Under the pieces are notes generated by a model, which did no database searches, was not told where the DNA came from, and was given only the letters and a program-made list of their open reading frames with translations. The position numbers and the translations under genes are program-made. This document shows, in pieces, positions 28,756 through 38,357 of a stretch of 52,345 nt of DNA (positions are counted from its first letter, which is position 1; each line of letters starts with the position of its first letter). This DNA comes from an uncultured bacterium (GTDB taxonomy: Bacteria > Nitrospirota > Thermodesulfovibrionia > Thermodesulfovibrionales > CALJEL01), in the NCBI GenBank assembly GCA_938074335.1, contig CALJEL010000024.1, positions 1-52,345 on the forward strand. The letters are read 5' to 3'.

Positions 28756-28853
28756 AGCTTTAATCTGCTGATAGAAATATATTTAATAGTGCGACCGTAA
28801 GACATAGGCACCCTTACCAAAAATGCGGTCGCTCTATCGCACTGCTCATCTCT

Positions 28854-29759
28854 ATGTTAAAATTACTTATGGAATATATCCAGCTTTTTTTAAGCTTTCT
28901 CTGCAATCAATCCTGTCATTTCTGCTTTAACAGAGGTATACCGGACAATGTTATTATGGGTCTAAAGGAATTTAAGGAACTTAGCCAGATACTCAGGGCA
29001 AGCAGGATTAAAGAGATCGATATCCTCGGTGGAGAACCTCTTTTGCATAGAGAGATAATACCTGTTCTTGAGACTGCCTCTAATAATTTTGATTCAGTGT
29101 TTATCAGTACAAACGGGACAGATATTGATTTAATGCTGAAGCTTCAAAAGTTCTTTCCTCAAATAAAGATGGGAATCTCTTTAAATTCAAGACCAGAAAG
29201 AGAATTAAGGGAATTTATCATAAAGAACAGACCCTTTTTAAAATCTATTGGCAGTAAAGAATATTTCATCCCTGTCTGGGCTGAAGATTTTTTAAAAAGG
29301 GGTATTCCCTATTATATAATCTTCAGGGATATCCTTCATCAGGATGAGCTAAAGGACAGCATGCCCTTCTATAAATTTTTGAAAGAGATGGCCAGGTGGA
29401 GCGAGATCTATCCAGAACTCAGACCGGTCTATTGCGATGGTTTTATATCAGGGGCTGGATGGCGATGCCCCGCTGGTTCAACAAAGGTATCCATCATGCC
29501 TGATGGCTCTGTATTTCCCTGTTATCTTTTCTTCAGGTTTCCTGAATTCAGGCTTGGCAATATATTTGATTCAGGACTTGAGGAGATATTGAGAAATCCA
29601 ATCCTTGATTTTTTCAGAAAAAAGACCCAAAACAACTGTGATATTGAGACCTGCCATGTAAAAGCCCTCTGTCATGGTGGATGTCCTGCAGTCAGTTATA
29701 GCCTCTACAGAGATCTCACAAGACCTGATCCAAGGTGTGAGGATGTCAGAGCTCATTGA
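28854..29759 (+). CDS. Radical SAM/SPASM-type protein
   Basis: A 301-residue protein with the radical SAM cluster motif CNQSCHFC (Cys17, Cys21, Cys24), then [10 protein letters not shown] as the SAM-binding GGE-type motif. The C-terminal region has a SPASM-like set of cysteines ([21 protein letters not shown] split by 19 residues, then CDIETC, CHGGCP). Such proteins modify peptides or act as maturases with extra Fe-S clusters; the substrate here is unknown and no short precursor peptide was seen beside it. The ATG at 28854 has no clear ribosome site and ATG 28869 is an alternative. It overlaps rtcA by 17 bp, so the two are coupled. Confidence 0.88.
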   Translation: MLKLLMEYIQLFLSFLCNQSCHFCFNRGIPDNVIMGLKEFKELSQILRASRIKEIDILGGEPLLHREIIPVLETASNNFDSVFISTNGTDIDLMLKLQKFFPQIKMGISLNSRPERELREFIIKNRPFLKSIGSKEYFIPVWAEDFLKRGIPYYIIFRDILHQDELKDSMPFYKFLKEMARWSEIYPELRPVYCDGFISGAGWRCPAGSTKVSIMPDGSVFPCYLFFRFPEFRLGNIFDSGLEEILRNPILDFFRKKTQNNCDIETCHVKALCHGGCPAVSYSLYRDLTRPDPRCEDVRAH

Positions 29760-30810
29760 GATAGATGGTTCTTTTGGAGAAGCTGGAGGCCAGATATTAA
29801 GGACATCTCTCAGTCTATCCTGCCTTTTAAGAAAGCCTTTGAGGATCTTCAATATAAGGAAAGGAAGGAAAAAACCAGGGCTTATGCCCCAGCATCTTAC
29901 TGCAGTAAGGGTTATGCAATTAATATCCTCAGCAGAGGTTAAAGGTGATGAGATAGGTTCTACAGAGCTTTATTTTGAGCCTCAGGATATAAAACCCGGT
30001 GAGATCTTCTATGATATCGGTACCGCAGGTTCAACAATGCTGGTGCTACAGACAGTACTTCCATGCCTTGCCTTTTCCAGGGGAAAAAGTAATGTTATCC
30101 TTAAGGGTGGAACACATGTTCCCATGAGTCCCTCTTATCATTATATAGAAAGGATATTTTGCAGGTTTCTAAAAAGGATCGGGATAACCCTGAACCTTTC
30201 CATAGAGCAATATGGATTCTATCCAGAAGGTGGTGGTCATATCAGGGCAGAGATTGAGCCTGCAAAGGAGATAAGGCCGTTAACAATTCTTGAACCAGGA
30301 AGGCTTATGAAGATTGAGGGAATCTCGGCTGTGGCAAACCTTTCCCTCTCAATTGCTGAAAGGCAGAGGGAGGCTTTTTTAAAAAGCATTTCTCATCTAT
30401 CAGTACCTGCTGAGATTAAATGCCATTCTCTGAGATCTCCCGGTCAGGGCACCTTTATCTTTATAGAGACTATCCATGAAGGTTCGGTTGCTGGATTTTC
30501 AAGTCTTGGCGAAAAGGGTAAAAGGGCTGAGATGGTCGGAGAAGAAGCAGCAGAGAAACTATTGAGACATTTAAAGACCTCAAAGGCCCTTGATCCAAAT
30601 ATGGCAGACCAGATTGTCCTTTACCTGAGCCTTACTGATCAGGTTTCAGAATTCTCAACCTCTGAGATAACAGGACATCTAATTACAAACCTGTGGGTTC
30701 TTAAAAAGTTTCTTGATATAGAGTATTCTGTTGATGGTAAAGAAGGGGAGTCAGGCGCTGTAAAGCTAAGGGGTAAAAAGTGGCAGGGTTGCTACAGCAG
30801 CCCTGCCTGA
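29743..30810 (+). CDS. rtcA: RNA 3'-terminal phosphate cyclase
   Basis: Converts RNA 3'-phosphate ends to 2',3'-cyclic phosphates with ATP, an RNA repair or processing step. About 355 residues with [20 protein letters not shown] at the N-terminus, [25 protein letters not shown] and GTHVPMSPS, and the C-terminal nucleotidylated-His region [12 protein letters not shown] chose ATG 29743, which starts the family's conserved N-terminus and has AAGGTG six bases upstream. The usual partners rtcB and rtcR are absent; instead it is coupled to a radical SAM gene. Its last codons form one arm of a terminator that serves the opposite strand. Confidence 0.96.
   Translation: MSELIEIDGSFGEAGGQILRTSLSLSCLLRKPLRIFNIRKGRKKPGLMPQHLTAVRVMQLISSAEVKGDEIGSTELYFEPQDIKPGEIFYDIGTAGSTMLVLQTVLPCLAFSRGKSNVILKGGTHVPMSPSYHYIERIFCRFLKRIGITLNLSIEQYGFYPEGGGHIRAEIEPAKEIRPLTILEPGRLMKIEGISAVANLSLSIAERQREAFLKSISHLSVPAEIKCHSLRSPGQGTFIFIETIHEGSVAGFSSLGEKGKRAEMVGEEAAEKLLRHLKTSKALDPNMADQIVLYLSLTDQVSEFSTSEITGHLITNLWVLKKFLDIEYSVDGKEGESGAVKLRGKKWQGCYSSPA
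30775..30807 (-). terminator. Rho-independent terminator within the rtcA 3' end
   Basis: GGCAGGGTTGCT (30782-30793) and AGCAGCCCTGCC (30796-30807) form a 12-bp stem with one wobble and a two-base loop; on the minus strand it is followed by a T-run (30775-30779). It would end the small minus-strand gene at 30815-31126. On the plus strand there is no T-tract. Confidence 0.7.
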
Positions 30811-30814
30811 ATTA

Positions 30815-31126
30815 TTAACCTCCAACATAGCCAGATGAAAACTCTTCAGTCTTCTCAAGTAAAGGTATTGAGGAACCACTTTCCACTTCCCTGTGGTATC
30901 CGCTGAGATCAAAGGGACAGACCTTTGTAAAGATCTCCATCTTCCACTCAATTATGTTTATAATCTCACCCAGGTGTCTGACTACCGGTCTGAACCTTTC
31001 CCTTAATTCAGGGCCAAGCATATCTATCTTTTCTACAAGTAAGGAAATCCGGTTTTTCATTGTGTCAAGCTCGGCATAGAGGTCCTCACAGATTTTCCCG
31101 TAATCTATGTTTCTTGCTGTTGCCAT
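30815..31126 (-). CDS. Small conserved-looking hypothetical protein
   Basis: Not recognised. A 103-residue soluble protein with a mostly helical, heptad-like middle (LYAELDTMKNRISLLVEKID, then ERFRPVVRHLGEIINIIEWK) and one cysteine in VCPFDL. It has no signal peptide or membrane segment. The gene is well supported: a strong AAGGAGG before the ATG, a near-consensus promoter (31207-31235) and a terminator just after the stop. It stands alone between rtcA and smpB. A coiled-coil binding or regulatory role is possible. Confidence 0.75.
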   Translation of the reverse strand: MATARNIDYGKICEDLYAELDTMKNRISLLVEKIDMLGPELRERFRPVVRHLGEIINIIEWKMEIFTKVCPFDLSGYHREVESGSSIPLLEKTEEFSSGYVGG

Positions 31127-31206
31127 TGTAACCTCCTTTCTGAGGTCTTAACAGGGTTAATAATATCAGCCCTAAACAGGACTGACTTCATCCACTTTAT
31201 ATTTTA

Positions 31207-31235
31207 ATAATATCACCCTTTGTATCTACTGTCAA
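31207..31235 (-). promoter_or_regulatory. Predicted strong sigma-70-type promoter of the small hypothetical gene
   Basis: Minus strand: TTGACA (31230-31235), 17-bp spacer, TATTAT (31207-31212), about 80 bp before the ATG at 31126. It is the closest match to consensus found in the window. Confidence 0.7.
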
Positions 31236-31323
31236 ATTAAAAGTTTTTATTGATACTATCAAAACACCAAATGTATCAGGATGCCTGTTTACATTTTTTT
31301 CCCTTTAGGGTTATCCTTTTATT

Positions 31324-31776
31324 ATGAAGATAGTGGCTGAAAACAAAAAGGCATATCATGACTATTTTATAGAAGAAACCTTTGAGGCAGGTATGGTGCT
31401 TCTGGGCACGGAGGTCAAGGCACTCAGGGAGGGAAGGGCAAATCTTAAGGATAGTTATGTTATAATAAAAAATAATGAGGCCTTTCTCCTTAATTGCCAT
31501 ATCGGGCCTTACAGTCATGGTAATATAACAAATCATGAGCCTCTCAGGACAAGGAAGCTCCTTCTTCATAGAAGAGAGATTGAAAGGCTGAGGGGAAAGA
31601 GCCAGCAAAGGGGATATACAATAATACCCCTTAAGATTTATTTTAAGGATAACAGGGCAAAGCTTGAGATAGGGCTTGCCAGAGGAAAAAGGCTCTTTGA
31701 AAAGCGTGAGGCCATTAAGGAAAGAGAGGCAAAGAGAGAGATTGCAAGGGCTATGGCAACAAGAAAGGCCATATAG
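31324..31776 (+). CDS. smpB: SsrA-binding protein SmpB
   Basis: Binds tmRNA and delivers it to stalled ribosomes for trans-translation. The 150-residue protein has the family runs [52 protein letters not shown] and PLKIYFK, with a basic C-terminal tail ([16 protein letters not shown]) that occupies the mRNA channel. Its RNA partner ssrA begins 165 bp downstream. The region upstream contains the perfect inverted repeat TTGATA-C-TATCAA at about 31250, a possible operator. Confidence 0.97.
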   Translation: MKIVAENKKAYHDYFIEETFEAGMVLLGTEVKALREGRANLKDSYVIIKNNEAFLLNCHIGPYSHGNITNHEPLRTRKLLLHRREIERLRGKSQQRGYTIIPLKIYFKDNRAKLEIGLARGKRLFEKREAIKEREAKREIARAMATRKAI

Positions 31777-31940
31777 CTTTTATCCAGAAAACAAAGGTGG
31801 AAGAGGGTATGACCACTCAAAATATTTAAGGAGCGGCAGGCAAGGGGCAATTTATGAATTACCCTTGCTATTAAACCCTGTAACAGGATATTGCTTGCAA
31901 TACCCCTGCGCTGTAAAACCTGACGAGCAGGCACATCCAA

Positions 31941-32291
31941 GGGGGCGAATGGATTCGACAGGGGTTATCGAGGCTCAGGTGGCATGTCGTGGCCCCATCA
32001 CCACGTAAAAAGATGGGAAATAACAGACGCCAACAACGAACTGGCACTCGCTGCTTAATTAAAAGCAGCACATCACCCTGAGATCGCCTGTGTCTCAGAA
32101 GTGATGTCAGCTTAGCAGGCTGGCCAGATCTGAGAATCCCGTGGGATCTGGTGAGACCTTACGGGATGTAGGCCTGAGGGTGCCTGCCTGCAGGCAAACC
32201 CCTGAGCCGAAAATTAAATATGCAGGCTAAGCATGTAGATGCCTGAGTGTAGGACTTCTGGACGCGGGTTCGATTCCCGCCGCCTCCACCA
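31941..32291 (+). ncRNA. ssrA: Transfer-messenger RNA (tmRNA)
   Basis: A 351-nt tmRNA. The 5' end GGGGGCG pairs with CGCCTCC near the 3' end to make the acceptor stem, followed by an encoded CCA. The 5' GGATTCGACAGGGG and the T-arm GCGGGTTCGATTCCCGC are diagnostic. The tag reading frame (32029-32058) starts at a GCC resume codon after ACAGAC and reads ANNELALAA then TAA, giving the usual ALAA-type degradation tag; a second in-frame stop is not needed. Pseudoknot-like segments follow. The gene lies between smpB and murI, so both trans-translation partners are adjacent. Confidence 0.97.
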
Positions 32292-32313
32292 AAAGAATCT
32301 GGACCACAAAGAT

Positions 32314-33123
32314 ATGAAGGACAGGGCAATAGGTATATTTGACTCGGGTGTGGGAGGCCTTACGGTGTTTAAAGAGATCAAAAGGCTACTTCCAGAAGAA
32401 GATATTATTTATCTTGGAGATACTGCAAGGGTTCCCTACGGGATAAGGTCAAAGGAGACCGTTACCAGATACTCTATTGAGAATACAGAGTTTCTTCTAT
32501 CCCGTGGAATAAAGCTTCTTGTTATTGCCTGTAATACTGCTTCATCCCTCAGTCTTGAAGAAATAAGAAGCAGGACTTCAGTGCCGGTTGTAGGTGTTAT
32601 AGAACCAGGTGCAAAGGCTGCTGTTAAGAGTACAAGAAATAAAAAGATCGGTATTATTGGAACAGAAGCCACGGTACGAAGTATGGCCTATCCTGAAACA
32701 ATTAAATCAATGGATAATACTGTTCAGGTCTTTTCAAAGGCCTGTCCGCTTTTTGTGCCCCTTGTAGAGGAGGGTTGGTTCACAGGTGAAGTGGCAAGGC
32801 TTGTGGCAGAAACCTATCTTGGAGAATTAAAGGATAAAGGGATAGATACACTGATTCTTGGTTGCACCCATTATCCATTGCTTAAAGGAGTTATATCAGA
32901 TGTCATGGGAAAAAGTATCACACTTGTAGATTCAGCACAGGAGACAGCAAAGATTGTAAAGGATAAGCTGGAGGAACTTAACCTTAAAAATAATTCAGTA
33001 AAGGCTTCCTATACCTTTTATGTAACAGACTCACCGGAAAGGTTTATCAAGGTAGGAGAGAAGTTTCTTGGTGAAAAGATAGATAATATTGAAAAAATTA
33101 CTCTCATGGAGGTTCTTAGATGA
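32314..33123 (+). CDS. murI: Glutamate racemase
   Basis: Makes D-glutamate for peptidoglycan. It has 269 residues from ATG 32314, with [13 protein letters not shown] at the N-terminus and the two catalytic cysteines Cys73 in IACNTASS and Cys184 in GCTHYPLL. The open frame extends upstream into the tmRNA 3' end, but that part is not coding. The ribosome site is weak. The stop overlaps the rph start (ATGA). Confidence 0.97.
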   Translation: MKDRAIGIFDSGVGGLTVFKEIKRLLPEEDIIYLGDTARVPYGIRSKETVTRYSIENTEFLLSRGIKLLVIACNTASSLSLEEIRSRTSVPVVGVIEPGAKAAVKSTRNKKIGIIGTEATVRSMAYPETIKSMDNTVQVFSKACPLFVPLVEEGWFTGEVARLVAETYLGELKDKGIDTLILGCTHYPLLKGVISDVMGKSITLVDSAQETAKIVKDKLEELNLKNNSVKASYTFYVTDSPERFIKVGEKFLGEKIDNIEKITLMEVLR

Positions 33124-33851
33124 GGCCTGATGGAAGGAAGAATGACGAGCTGAGACCTGTGAAGATAATAAGGGGTTTTATAAAAAATGCTGAGGGTTCT
33201 GCACTGATTGAGCTTGGAAATACAAGGGTGATCTGCACAGCCTCTGTTGAGGATAAGGTGCCTCCTTTTTTAAAGGATCAGAAAAAGGGGTGGCTTACTG
33301 CAGAGTATTCCATGCTTCCCCGTTCCACTCCTACAAGGACGATAAGGGAATCCACACTGGGCAGGATCGGAGGAAGGACCCACGAGATTCAGAGACTGAT
33401 TGGAAGGGCATTGAGGGCCGTGATTGACCTTGATACCATTGGTGAGAGGACCATATGGATTGACTGTGATGTTATACAGGCTGATGGTGGCACAAGGACA
33501 GCCTCCATAACAGGTGCCTATATAGCCCTTGTAGATGCCGTAAGATTTATGATAAAAAATGGTGTTATTGAAAAAAATCCTATCAGGGATTATCTTGCAG
33601 CAGTGAGCGTTGGCATGGTGAATGGTTCACCAAGGCTTGACCTCTGTTATGAAGAGGATTCAGTTGCAGAGGTGGACATGAATGTGGTTATGACAGGAAG
33701 TGGAGAGTTTGTGGAGGTGCAGGGTACTGCAGAGGGGAAGCCCTTTAAAAAGGAGATCCTTAACAGTCTTCTTAAACTCGCTGAATCAGGCATTTTAAAA
33801 TTGATTAATCTTCAGAAAGAACTCCTTGAAGAGGAGACCTATAGCTTTTAA
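33120..33851 (+). CDS. rph: Ribonuclease PH
   Basis: Phosphorolytic 3'-5' exonuclease that trims tRNA 3' ends. The 243-residue length is usual. It begins [16 protein letters not shown] and contains [34 protein letters not shown], the active-site segment [15 protein letters not shown] and the C-terminal [11 protein letters not shown]. It overlaps murI by 4 bp and is followed 22 bp later by ftsH. Confidence 0.97.
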   Translation: MRPDGRKNDELRPVKIIRGFIKNAEGSALIELGNTRVICTASVEDKVPPFLKDQKKGWLTAEYSMLPRSTPTRTIRESTLGRIGGRTHEIQRLIGRALRAVIDLDTIGERTIWIDCDVIQADGGTRTASITGAYIALVDAVRFMIKNGVIEKNPIRDYLAAVSVGMVNGSPRLDLCYEEDSVAEVDMNVVMTGSGEFVEVQGTAEGKPFKKEILNSLLKLAESGILKLINLQKELLEEETYSF

Positions 33852-33873
33852 AAATCTTAAATGTTAAAATAAT

Positions 33874-35676
33874 ATGATGAAAAGTTTAACAGTATGGCTA
33901 TTGATAATCCTCACGATGCTCCTTCTCTTTAACATCGTGAGCACACCAGAAAGGCTTGAGTCAGAGATATCCTTCTCAGACTTCCTTGCCAAGGTTCAGG
34001 CATCACAGGTTGAAGAGGTGGTTATAAGGGGCAATAATATCTCAGGAAAACTCAGGGATGGCTCAAAATTCAAGACCTACAGCCCGGACTATCCTGACCT
34101 TGTTAAAGAACTTCAGGCTCGCTCGGTAAAGATAATTGCCAAACCACCGGAGCAAACTCCCTGGTATGTGAATGCCTTCTATGCCTTTGGCCCGATACTC
34201 CTTTTAATAATGGTATGGGTCTTTTTCATGAGGCAGATGCAGATGGGTGGAAACAGGGCAATGAGTTTTGGAAAGGCAAGGGTAAGACTTATATCTGATA
34301 AATCAGTAAAGGTTACCTTCAATGATGTGGCAGGCATTGATGAGGCAAAGCAGGAAGTGCAGGAGATAATAGACTTTCTTAAAGACCCCCAGAAGTTTTC
34401 AAAACTCGGCGGAAAGATTCCGAAGGGTGTTCTTCTGGTTGGACCACCTGGTACAGGAAAGACCCTTCTTGCAAAGGCTATTGCTGGTGAGGCTGGTGTG
34501 CCTTTCTTTTCCATATCTGGTTCTGATTTTGTTGAGATGTTTGTAGGTGTTGGTGCCTCAAGGGTGAGAGACCTCTTTGACCAGGCAAAGAAAAACGCAC
34601 CCTGTCTTGTATTTATTGATGAGATAGATGCAGTTGGAAGGCATAGAGGTGCTGGACTTGGAGGTGGCCATGATGAGAGGGAGCAGACCCTCAATCAGCT
34701 CCTTGTGGAGATGGATGGATTTGAGCCCAATGAAGGTGTGATAATCATCGCAGCCACAAACAGGCCAGATGTCCTTGATCCTGCACTTCTGAGACCTGGC
34801 AGATTTGATCGTCAGATTGTTGTTCCACAGCCTGATGTGAAAGGAAGGCTTGAGATACTCAAGGTTCATACAAGGAACATACCACTCGCCCCTGATGTAA
34901 ATCTTGAGATAATTGCAAGAGGAACACCTGGTTTTTCAGGTGCTGACCTTGCAAATCTTGTGAATGAGGCAGCACTCCTTGCAGCAAGGAAATCAAAGGC
35001 TACGGTTGATATGGAGGACTTTGAGGCAGCAAAGGACAAGGTCCTTATGGGTGTTGAAAGAAGAAGCATGATTATCAGTGAGGAAGAAAAGAGAAATACT
35101 GCCTACCATGAAGGTGGACATGCCCTTGTTGCAAAACTCACACCTGGAACAGATCCAATTCATAAAGTAAGCATAATCCCTCGAGGAAGGGCACTTGGTG
35201 TAACACAGCAATTACCAATGGATGATAGATACACCTATTCAAAAGATTATCTACTCAAGACGATCTCTGTTCTTCTTGGTGGAAGGGCTGCTGAGGAGAT
35301 AGCCCTTGGACATATGACCACAGGTGCAGGAAATGACCTTGAGCGTGCCACAGAGCTTGCAAGAAAGATGGTTACCCAGTGGGGCATGTCAGAGAGGCTT
35401 GGACCACTCACATTTGGTAAGCGGGAGGAACAGATATTTCTTGGCAAGGAACTTGCCAAACACAAGGACTATTCTGAAAAGACTGCTGAGGAGATAGATA
35501 CAGAGGTAAAGAGGATCGTTACAGAGCAGTACGAATATTCAAAAGACCTTATAAAAAAGAATCGTGGGTTACTGGATGCCCTTGTAAACCTGCTCCTTGA
35601 AAAAGAGACTGTGGATGGTGCAGAGATAGATAGACTCATAGAATCCTACAGGGCTCAGGTACTCCAGCCAGCATAA
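33874..35676 (+). CDS. ftsH: ATP-dependent zinc metalloprotease FtsH
   Basis: Membrane-bound AAA+ protease that degrades misfolded membrane and some cytosolic proteins. The 600-residue protein has two membrane helices (about 5-22 and 104-120) around a small periplasmic domain. The AAA+ module has Walker A GPPGTGKT (190-197), Walker B in CLVFIDEID and the SRH arginines in RPGRFDR. The protease domain has HEGGH at 412-416, the HExxH zinc motif with Gly in the usual Ala position. The ATG follows an AT-rich stretch with no Shine-Dalgarno. The C-terminus is shorter than in E. coli FtsH, as in many bacteria. Confidence 0.97.
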   Translation: MMKSLTVWLLIILTMLLLFNIVSTPERLESEISFSDFLAKVQASQVEEVVIRGNNISGKLRDGSKFKTYSPDYPDLVKELQARSVKIIAKPPEQTPWYVNAFYAFGPILLLIMVWVFFMRQMQMGGNRAMSFGKARVRLISDKSVKVTFNDVAGIDEAKQEVQEIIDFLKDPQKFSKLGGKIPKGVLLVGPPGTGKTLLAKAIAGEAGVPFFSISGSDFVEMFVGVGASRVRDLFDQAKKNAPCLVFIDEIDAVGRHRGAGLGGGHDEREQTLNQLLVEMDGFEPNEGVIIIAATNRPDVLDPALLRPGRFDRQIVVPQPDVKGRLEILKVHTRNIPLAPDVNLEIIARGTPGFSGADLANLVNEAALLAARKSKATVDMEDFEAAKDKVLMGVERRSMIISEEEKRNTAYHEGGHALVAKLTPGTDPIHKVSIIPRGRALGVTQQLPMDDRYTYSKDYLLKTISVLLGGRAAEEIALGHMTTGAGNDLERATELARKMVTQWGMSERLGPLTFGKREEQIFLGKELAKHKDYSEKTAEEIDTEVKRIVTEQYEYSKDLIKKNRGLLDALVNLLLEKETVDGAEIDRLIESYRAQVLQPA

Positions 35677-35688
35677 TCAGAGGTTGGT

Positions 35689-36537
35689 TTGAGGCTCACA
35701 TGGAGAGATTTTGATCTTGACCTTTCCTCAAAGACCCATATAATGGGAATCCTCAATGTAACACCCGATTCCTTTTCTGATGGCGGTTTATTTTATGAAC
35801 CAGAAAGGGCAGTAGAACATGGCCTGAGGATGATAGAAGATGGAGCAGATATAATTGATATCGGCGGTGAATCCACAAGGCCTGGCTCAGAGCCTGTTTC
35901 AGAAGATGAGGAGATTAAAAGGGTTATACCTGTAATCAGGAAACTTTCTGTTCAGTGCAAGGTTCCCATTTCCATAGATACATATAAATCAAAGGTTGCC
36001 AGAGCTGCTATTGATGCAGGTGCCTCAATTGTAAATGACATAAGTGGATTAAGATTTGATCCAGAGATGAAAAAGATAGTGGCAAAAAACAGGCTACCTG
36101 TTGTCATTATGCACATTAAAGGCACACCAAAGACCATGCAATTGAATCCTGTCTATGAGGCACTCATACCGGAGATAATGGATTATTTAAGAGAGGGCAT
36201 AATGATTGCCCGTGAGGCTGGTGTACCTGAAGACCTGATAATCATAGACCCTGGAATAGGATTTGGAAAGACCTTTGACCACAACCTTGAGATCATAAAA
36301 AACCTCAGGGAGTTTACCTATCTTGAAAAACCAGTCTTAATAGGACCATCAAGAAAGGCCTTCATAGGAAAGATACTTGGAGATGTCCCGCCTGGGATGC
36401 GGCTTGAGGGAACACTTGCCGCAGTGGCAATTGCTGCTTACAATGGAGCAAACATAGTCCGTGTTCACGATGTCCGTGAGGCGGTAAAGGTCCTTAAGGT
36501 GGTAGATGCAATAAAGAGGGAGAGGATCTCTATCTGA
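35689..36537 (+). CDS. folP: Dihydropteroate synthase
   Basis: Joins p-aminobenzoate to dihydropterin pyrophosphate in folate synthesis. The 282-residue protein has the signature HIMGILNVTPDSFSDGG near the start, DIGGESTRPGSEPV, ISIDTYKSKVA, IVNDISGL and DPGIGFGKT, and ends with RVHDVREAVKV. The start is TTG at 35689, with AGAGG five bases upstream; no in-frame ATG precedes the signature. It lies 12 bp after ftsH, and ftsH-folP adjacency is common in bacteria. Confidence 0.96.
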   Translation: MRLTWRDFDLDLSSKTHIMGILNVTPDSFSDGGLFYEPERAVEHGLRMIEDGADIIDIGGESTRPGSEPVSEDEEIKRVIPVIRKLSVQCKVPISIDTYKSKVARAAIDAGASIVNDISGLRFDPEMKKIVAKNRLPVVIMHIKGTPKTMQLNPVYEALIPEIMDYLREGIMIAREAGVPEDLIIIDPGIGFGKTFDHNLEIIKNLREFTYLEKPVLIGPSRKAFIGKILGDVPPGMRLEGTLAAVAIAAYNGANIVRVHDVREAVKVLKVVDAIKRERISI

Positions 36538-36560
36538 AATTGGAAGTCCAGATCGCTTAG

Positions 36561-37429
36561 AAGAGGAAGAGAGCGAAAAAGATAAAAAGGGGCAAAAAGA
36601 AAGACAAGAAGGATTATTTCATAACCGAGATCAATCTTGAGATTGAAGCTGAGATGAATGATGCCTTTGCTTTGCTTAGGGCAGGAGATATTCATGGAGC
36701 TGAAGCTATTATTAATAAACTTTTAGCGAAATATCCTAATTATCATACAGTCCAGCACGGAATGGGTCTTATTCATGCCTTTAAAGAGAGGTATGATGAG
36801 GCAATAAGTTATTTTAAAAGGGCATTAAAGATCTTTCCGTATTATATAGAGGCTCAATTTAATTTAGCAGTGGCATATCAAAAAAAAAACTTGATGTTAC
36901 CAATGCCATAAGGGCCTATCAGAAAGTTGTGGAGATTGGTGGCGATAATGAATTAACAAGACATGCCAGAGATCTTCTTAGAGGGATTGAAGAGACCGTG
37001 AGAAAGAGTTATGGTGTTGGATTAAATGAATATCTTAGATGTGCTGATATCTTCAATGAGGCTGTTGAATATATGCAGAGGGGAAACTGGAAGAAGGCTA
37101 TAGCAGGTTTTAAAGATTGTCTGAAGATAGTAAATACTCACTATCAGTCTTATGGAAATATGGGGCTCTGTTACATGAAATTAGGTCAGAGAGAAGAGGC
37201 TCTCTCAGCATTCAACAAGGCAATTGAAATTAAACCTGATTATGAGATAGCTATTGTTAATCGTGCTTTACTTGGGTCTGGCGTAGAGATTCATGATATC
37301 CTAATAGAGATCGTTAGTTACACCACAGATTATGAAATGAAAAAGAAGTCTTATATTGCCGAAACAGTGGAGAGTATATTTAGCCAGTTCTCAGAAGGAT
37401 CGACCAATAATGTGCAGGACTCTCCTTAA
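36561..37429 (+). pseudogene. TPR-repeat protein gene, frameshifted at an A10 run
   Basis: Two adjacent frames encode one tetratricopeptide protein. The first (ATG 36654, ending 36911) has two TPR-like units (IIHAFKERYDEAISYFKRALKI-type). The second (open through 37429) continues TPR units (MQRGNWKKAIAGFKDCLKI, GQREEALSAFNKAIEIKPDY). The break is at ten A residues (36890-36899): adding one A, or slipping back one base, restores the reading AYQKKKLDVTNAIRAYQKV. The frame is also open back to 36561 as a Lys/Arg-rich stretch with no start codon, so the 5' end may be damaged as well. It could be a pseudogene, a slippage-expressed gene or a homopolymer sequencing error. Function is unknown; TPRs bind proteins. 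Confidence 0.75.
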
Positions 37430-37440
37430 ATAAATTCCCT

Positions 37441-37566
37441 AAACTGCCGATAGGAATGGCGGGTGATGCCCGTATTTTGGGGTTCAGAGGGTGAAGCTTG
37501 TCTTCAGTCCGTGCTCTAAAGGCAATACTAAACCCCACAAAATCTAATGATTTTCTGGGGACCCCG
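37441..37566 (+). other. Possible structured RNA or regulatory region
   Basis: No gene. Nested complementary segments occur: TGGGGTT (37478-37484) with AACCCCA (37531-37537), inside it AGAG (37486-37489) with CTCT (37514-37517), and TGAAG (37492-37496) with CTTCA (37502-37506). Then comes AAAATC-TAAT-GATTTT (37539-37554). A CTGCCGATAGG segment at its left resembles the repeat-block edge motif. I recognise no known RNA family; the call is tentative. Confidence 0.3.
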
Positions 37567-37576
37567 CTTGCGATAC

Positions 37577-37715
37577 CTTAATAGAGCAGTAGAGCAACAT
37601 AGCAGCAGCGCAGCAGCTTTTAGAGCGACAGAACGACAGTGCGACAGAGCGACAGCTTTGTAAGCCACAGACAAGAATGTCTGTGCTACTGGCTCTGCTG
37701 CTCTATCATGGCGAC
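37577..37715. repeat. Composite intergenic repeat block 4 (inverted)
   Basis: Reading on the minus strand, this has the same order as block 1: GAGCAGCAGAGCCAGTAGCA, one 33-bp hairpin unit (37658-37690), TGTCGCTC-type octamers (about 37623-37656), then CTGCTGCT-type units (about 37580-37615). The octamer part is nearly identical to the right end of block 2 (3756-3819). The rest of the 37430-37770 spacer holds the possible RNA and an AT-rich stretch. Confidence 0.9.
37658..37690 (-). repeat. 33-bp hairpin unit, single inverted copy
   Basis: The same unit as at 31-130 and 28472-28538 but on the minus strand, with the full CACAGACA/TGTCTGTG arms. Confidence 0.92.
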
Positions 37716-37770
37716 TCCTCCTTAAGTTTAGTTTAATTATTTATTCCATCGTTAAAAAATCAACCCTCCC

Positions 37771-38340
37771 TCAAGCCCTTGGCTTTGCCAGTATCTCAAG
37801 GACCTTAAGGTCAAGGAATCTCTTGGAGGTGGCAGACCTTATTACCATCACGGTATCTGCTCCATAACCAGTGCCTGCTATTGCGAGGACTTCTTCTCCT
37901 TCAGGTATAAGACCCGCATCAGCAGCCATCATCACGCATTCTATGCAAACTTTAGGACCCTCACCAAATCTCCTTAAGGACTGGGCAACTATATGGGTAG
38001 GGTAGAGACCATGGAATTTCTGGCTGAAGGCTGTTTCAAGACTATGGGTTATCATTGTGCCTGTGAAGACCTTTGCACCATTGTCAATGAGCTTCTTTCT
38101 TGTGTCCTCGGGCATCTCCTGTGTGTTTGGGGATTTAAATCCAGCAGAATGGGTTACCACAACAAGATTTACACCCAGTCCCTTTAATGCCTCTGAAAAC
38201 ATGAGGCCTGTCTCACCCGTTGTTGAGGCAACAATGATGTGTTTATATCTCTGCTCCTTAATTGCCTGGAAGGTTATCTCAAGACATTTTCCTGTATTTT
38301 CTTTGCCAGGTTTTTCAAAATAGGTAACCAGCCTCTGCAT
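37771..38340 (-). CDS. Pyruvate kinase alpha/beta (C-terminal)-domain protein
   Basis: A 189-residue stand-alone protein resembling the pyruvate kinase C-terminal domain (COG1751-type): HIIVASTTGETGLMFSEALKG, VVVTHSAGF and EEVLAIAGTGYGADTVMVI. It has no catalytic barrel, so it is not a pyruvate kinase. The function of this family is unknown; a ligand-binding role is plausible. AAAGGAGG stands before the ATG, 17 bp after mutS, so it is the last gene of the repair operon. A complete pyk is also present at 371-1801. Confidence 0.87.
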   Translation of the reverse strand: MQRLVTYFEKPGKENTGKCLEITFQAIKEQRYKHIIVASTTGETGLMFSEALKGLGVNLVVVTHSAGFKSPNTQEMPEDTRKKLIDNGAKVFTGTMITHSLETAFSQKFHGLYPTHIVAQSLRRFGEGPKVCIECVMMAADAGLIPEGEEVLAIAGTGYGADTVMVIRSATSKRFLDLKVLEILAKPRA

Positions 38341-38357
38341 GTGGGACCTCCTTTAAA

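Larger units (their letters stand above)
28286..28853. repeat. Composite intergenic repeat block 3
   Basis: This 568-bp spacer between divergent metK and the radical SAM gene carries no supported gene. It holds the metK promoter, the edge motif (28366-28395), TGCGAYAG octamers (about 28403-28438), GAGCAG runs, two 33-34 bp hairpin units (28472-28538), more octamers and a REP-like double hairpin (28664-28755). Last is an inverted pair, GCGACCG near 28792 against CGGTCGC near 28826, just before the next gene. The order of modules resembles blocks 1 and 2. Confidence 0.9.

Noticed and set aside
29674-29742. Longer N-terminus of rtcA
   Set aside because: The added residues lie wholly in the radical SAM gene, while ATG 29743 has a ribosome site and begins the family's conserved sequence.
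32239-32313. Upstream extension of murI
   Set aside because: The extra frame covers the 3' end of tmRNA; the conserved murI N-terminus begins at the ATG at 32314.
37441-37480. Fluoride riboswitch
   Set aside because: AAACTGCC and GGTGATG-like segments are present, but the conserved 5' GGNGATG helix and the order of segments are wrong, and no fluoride exporter or related gene follows.
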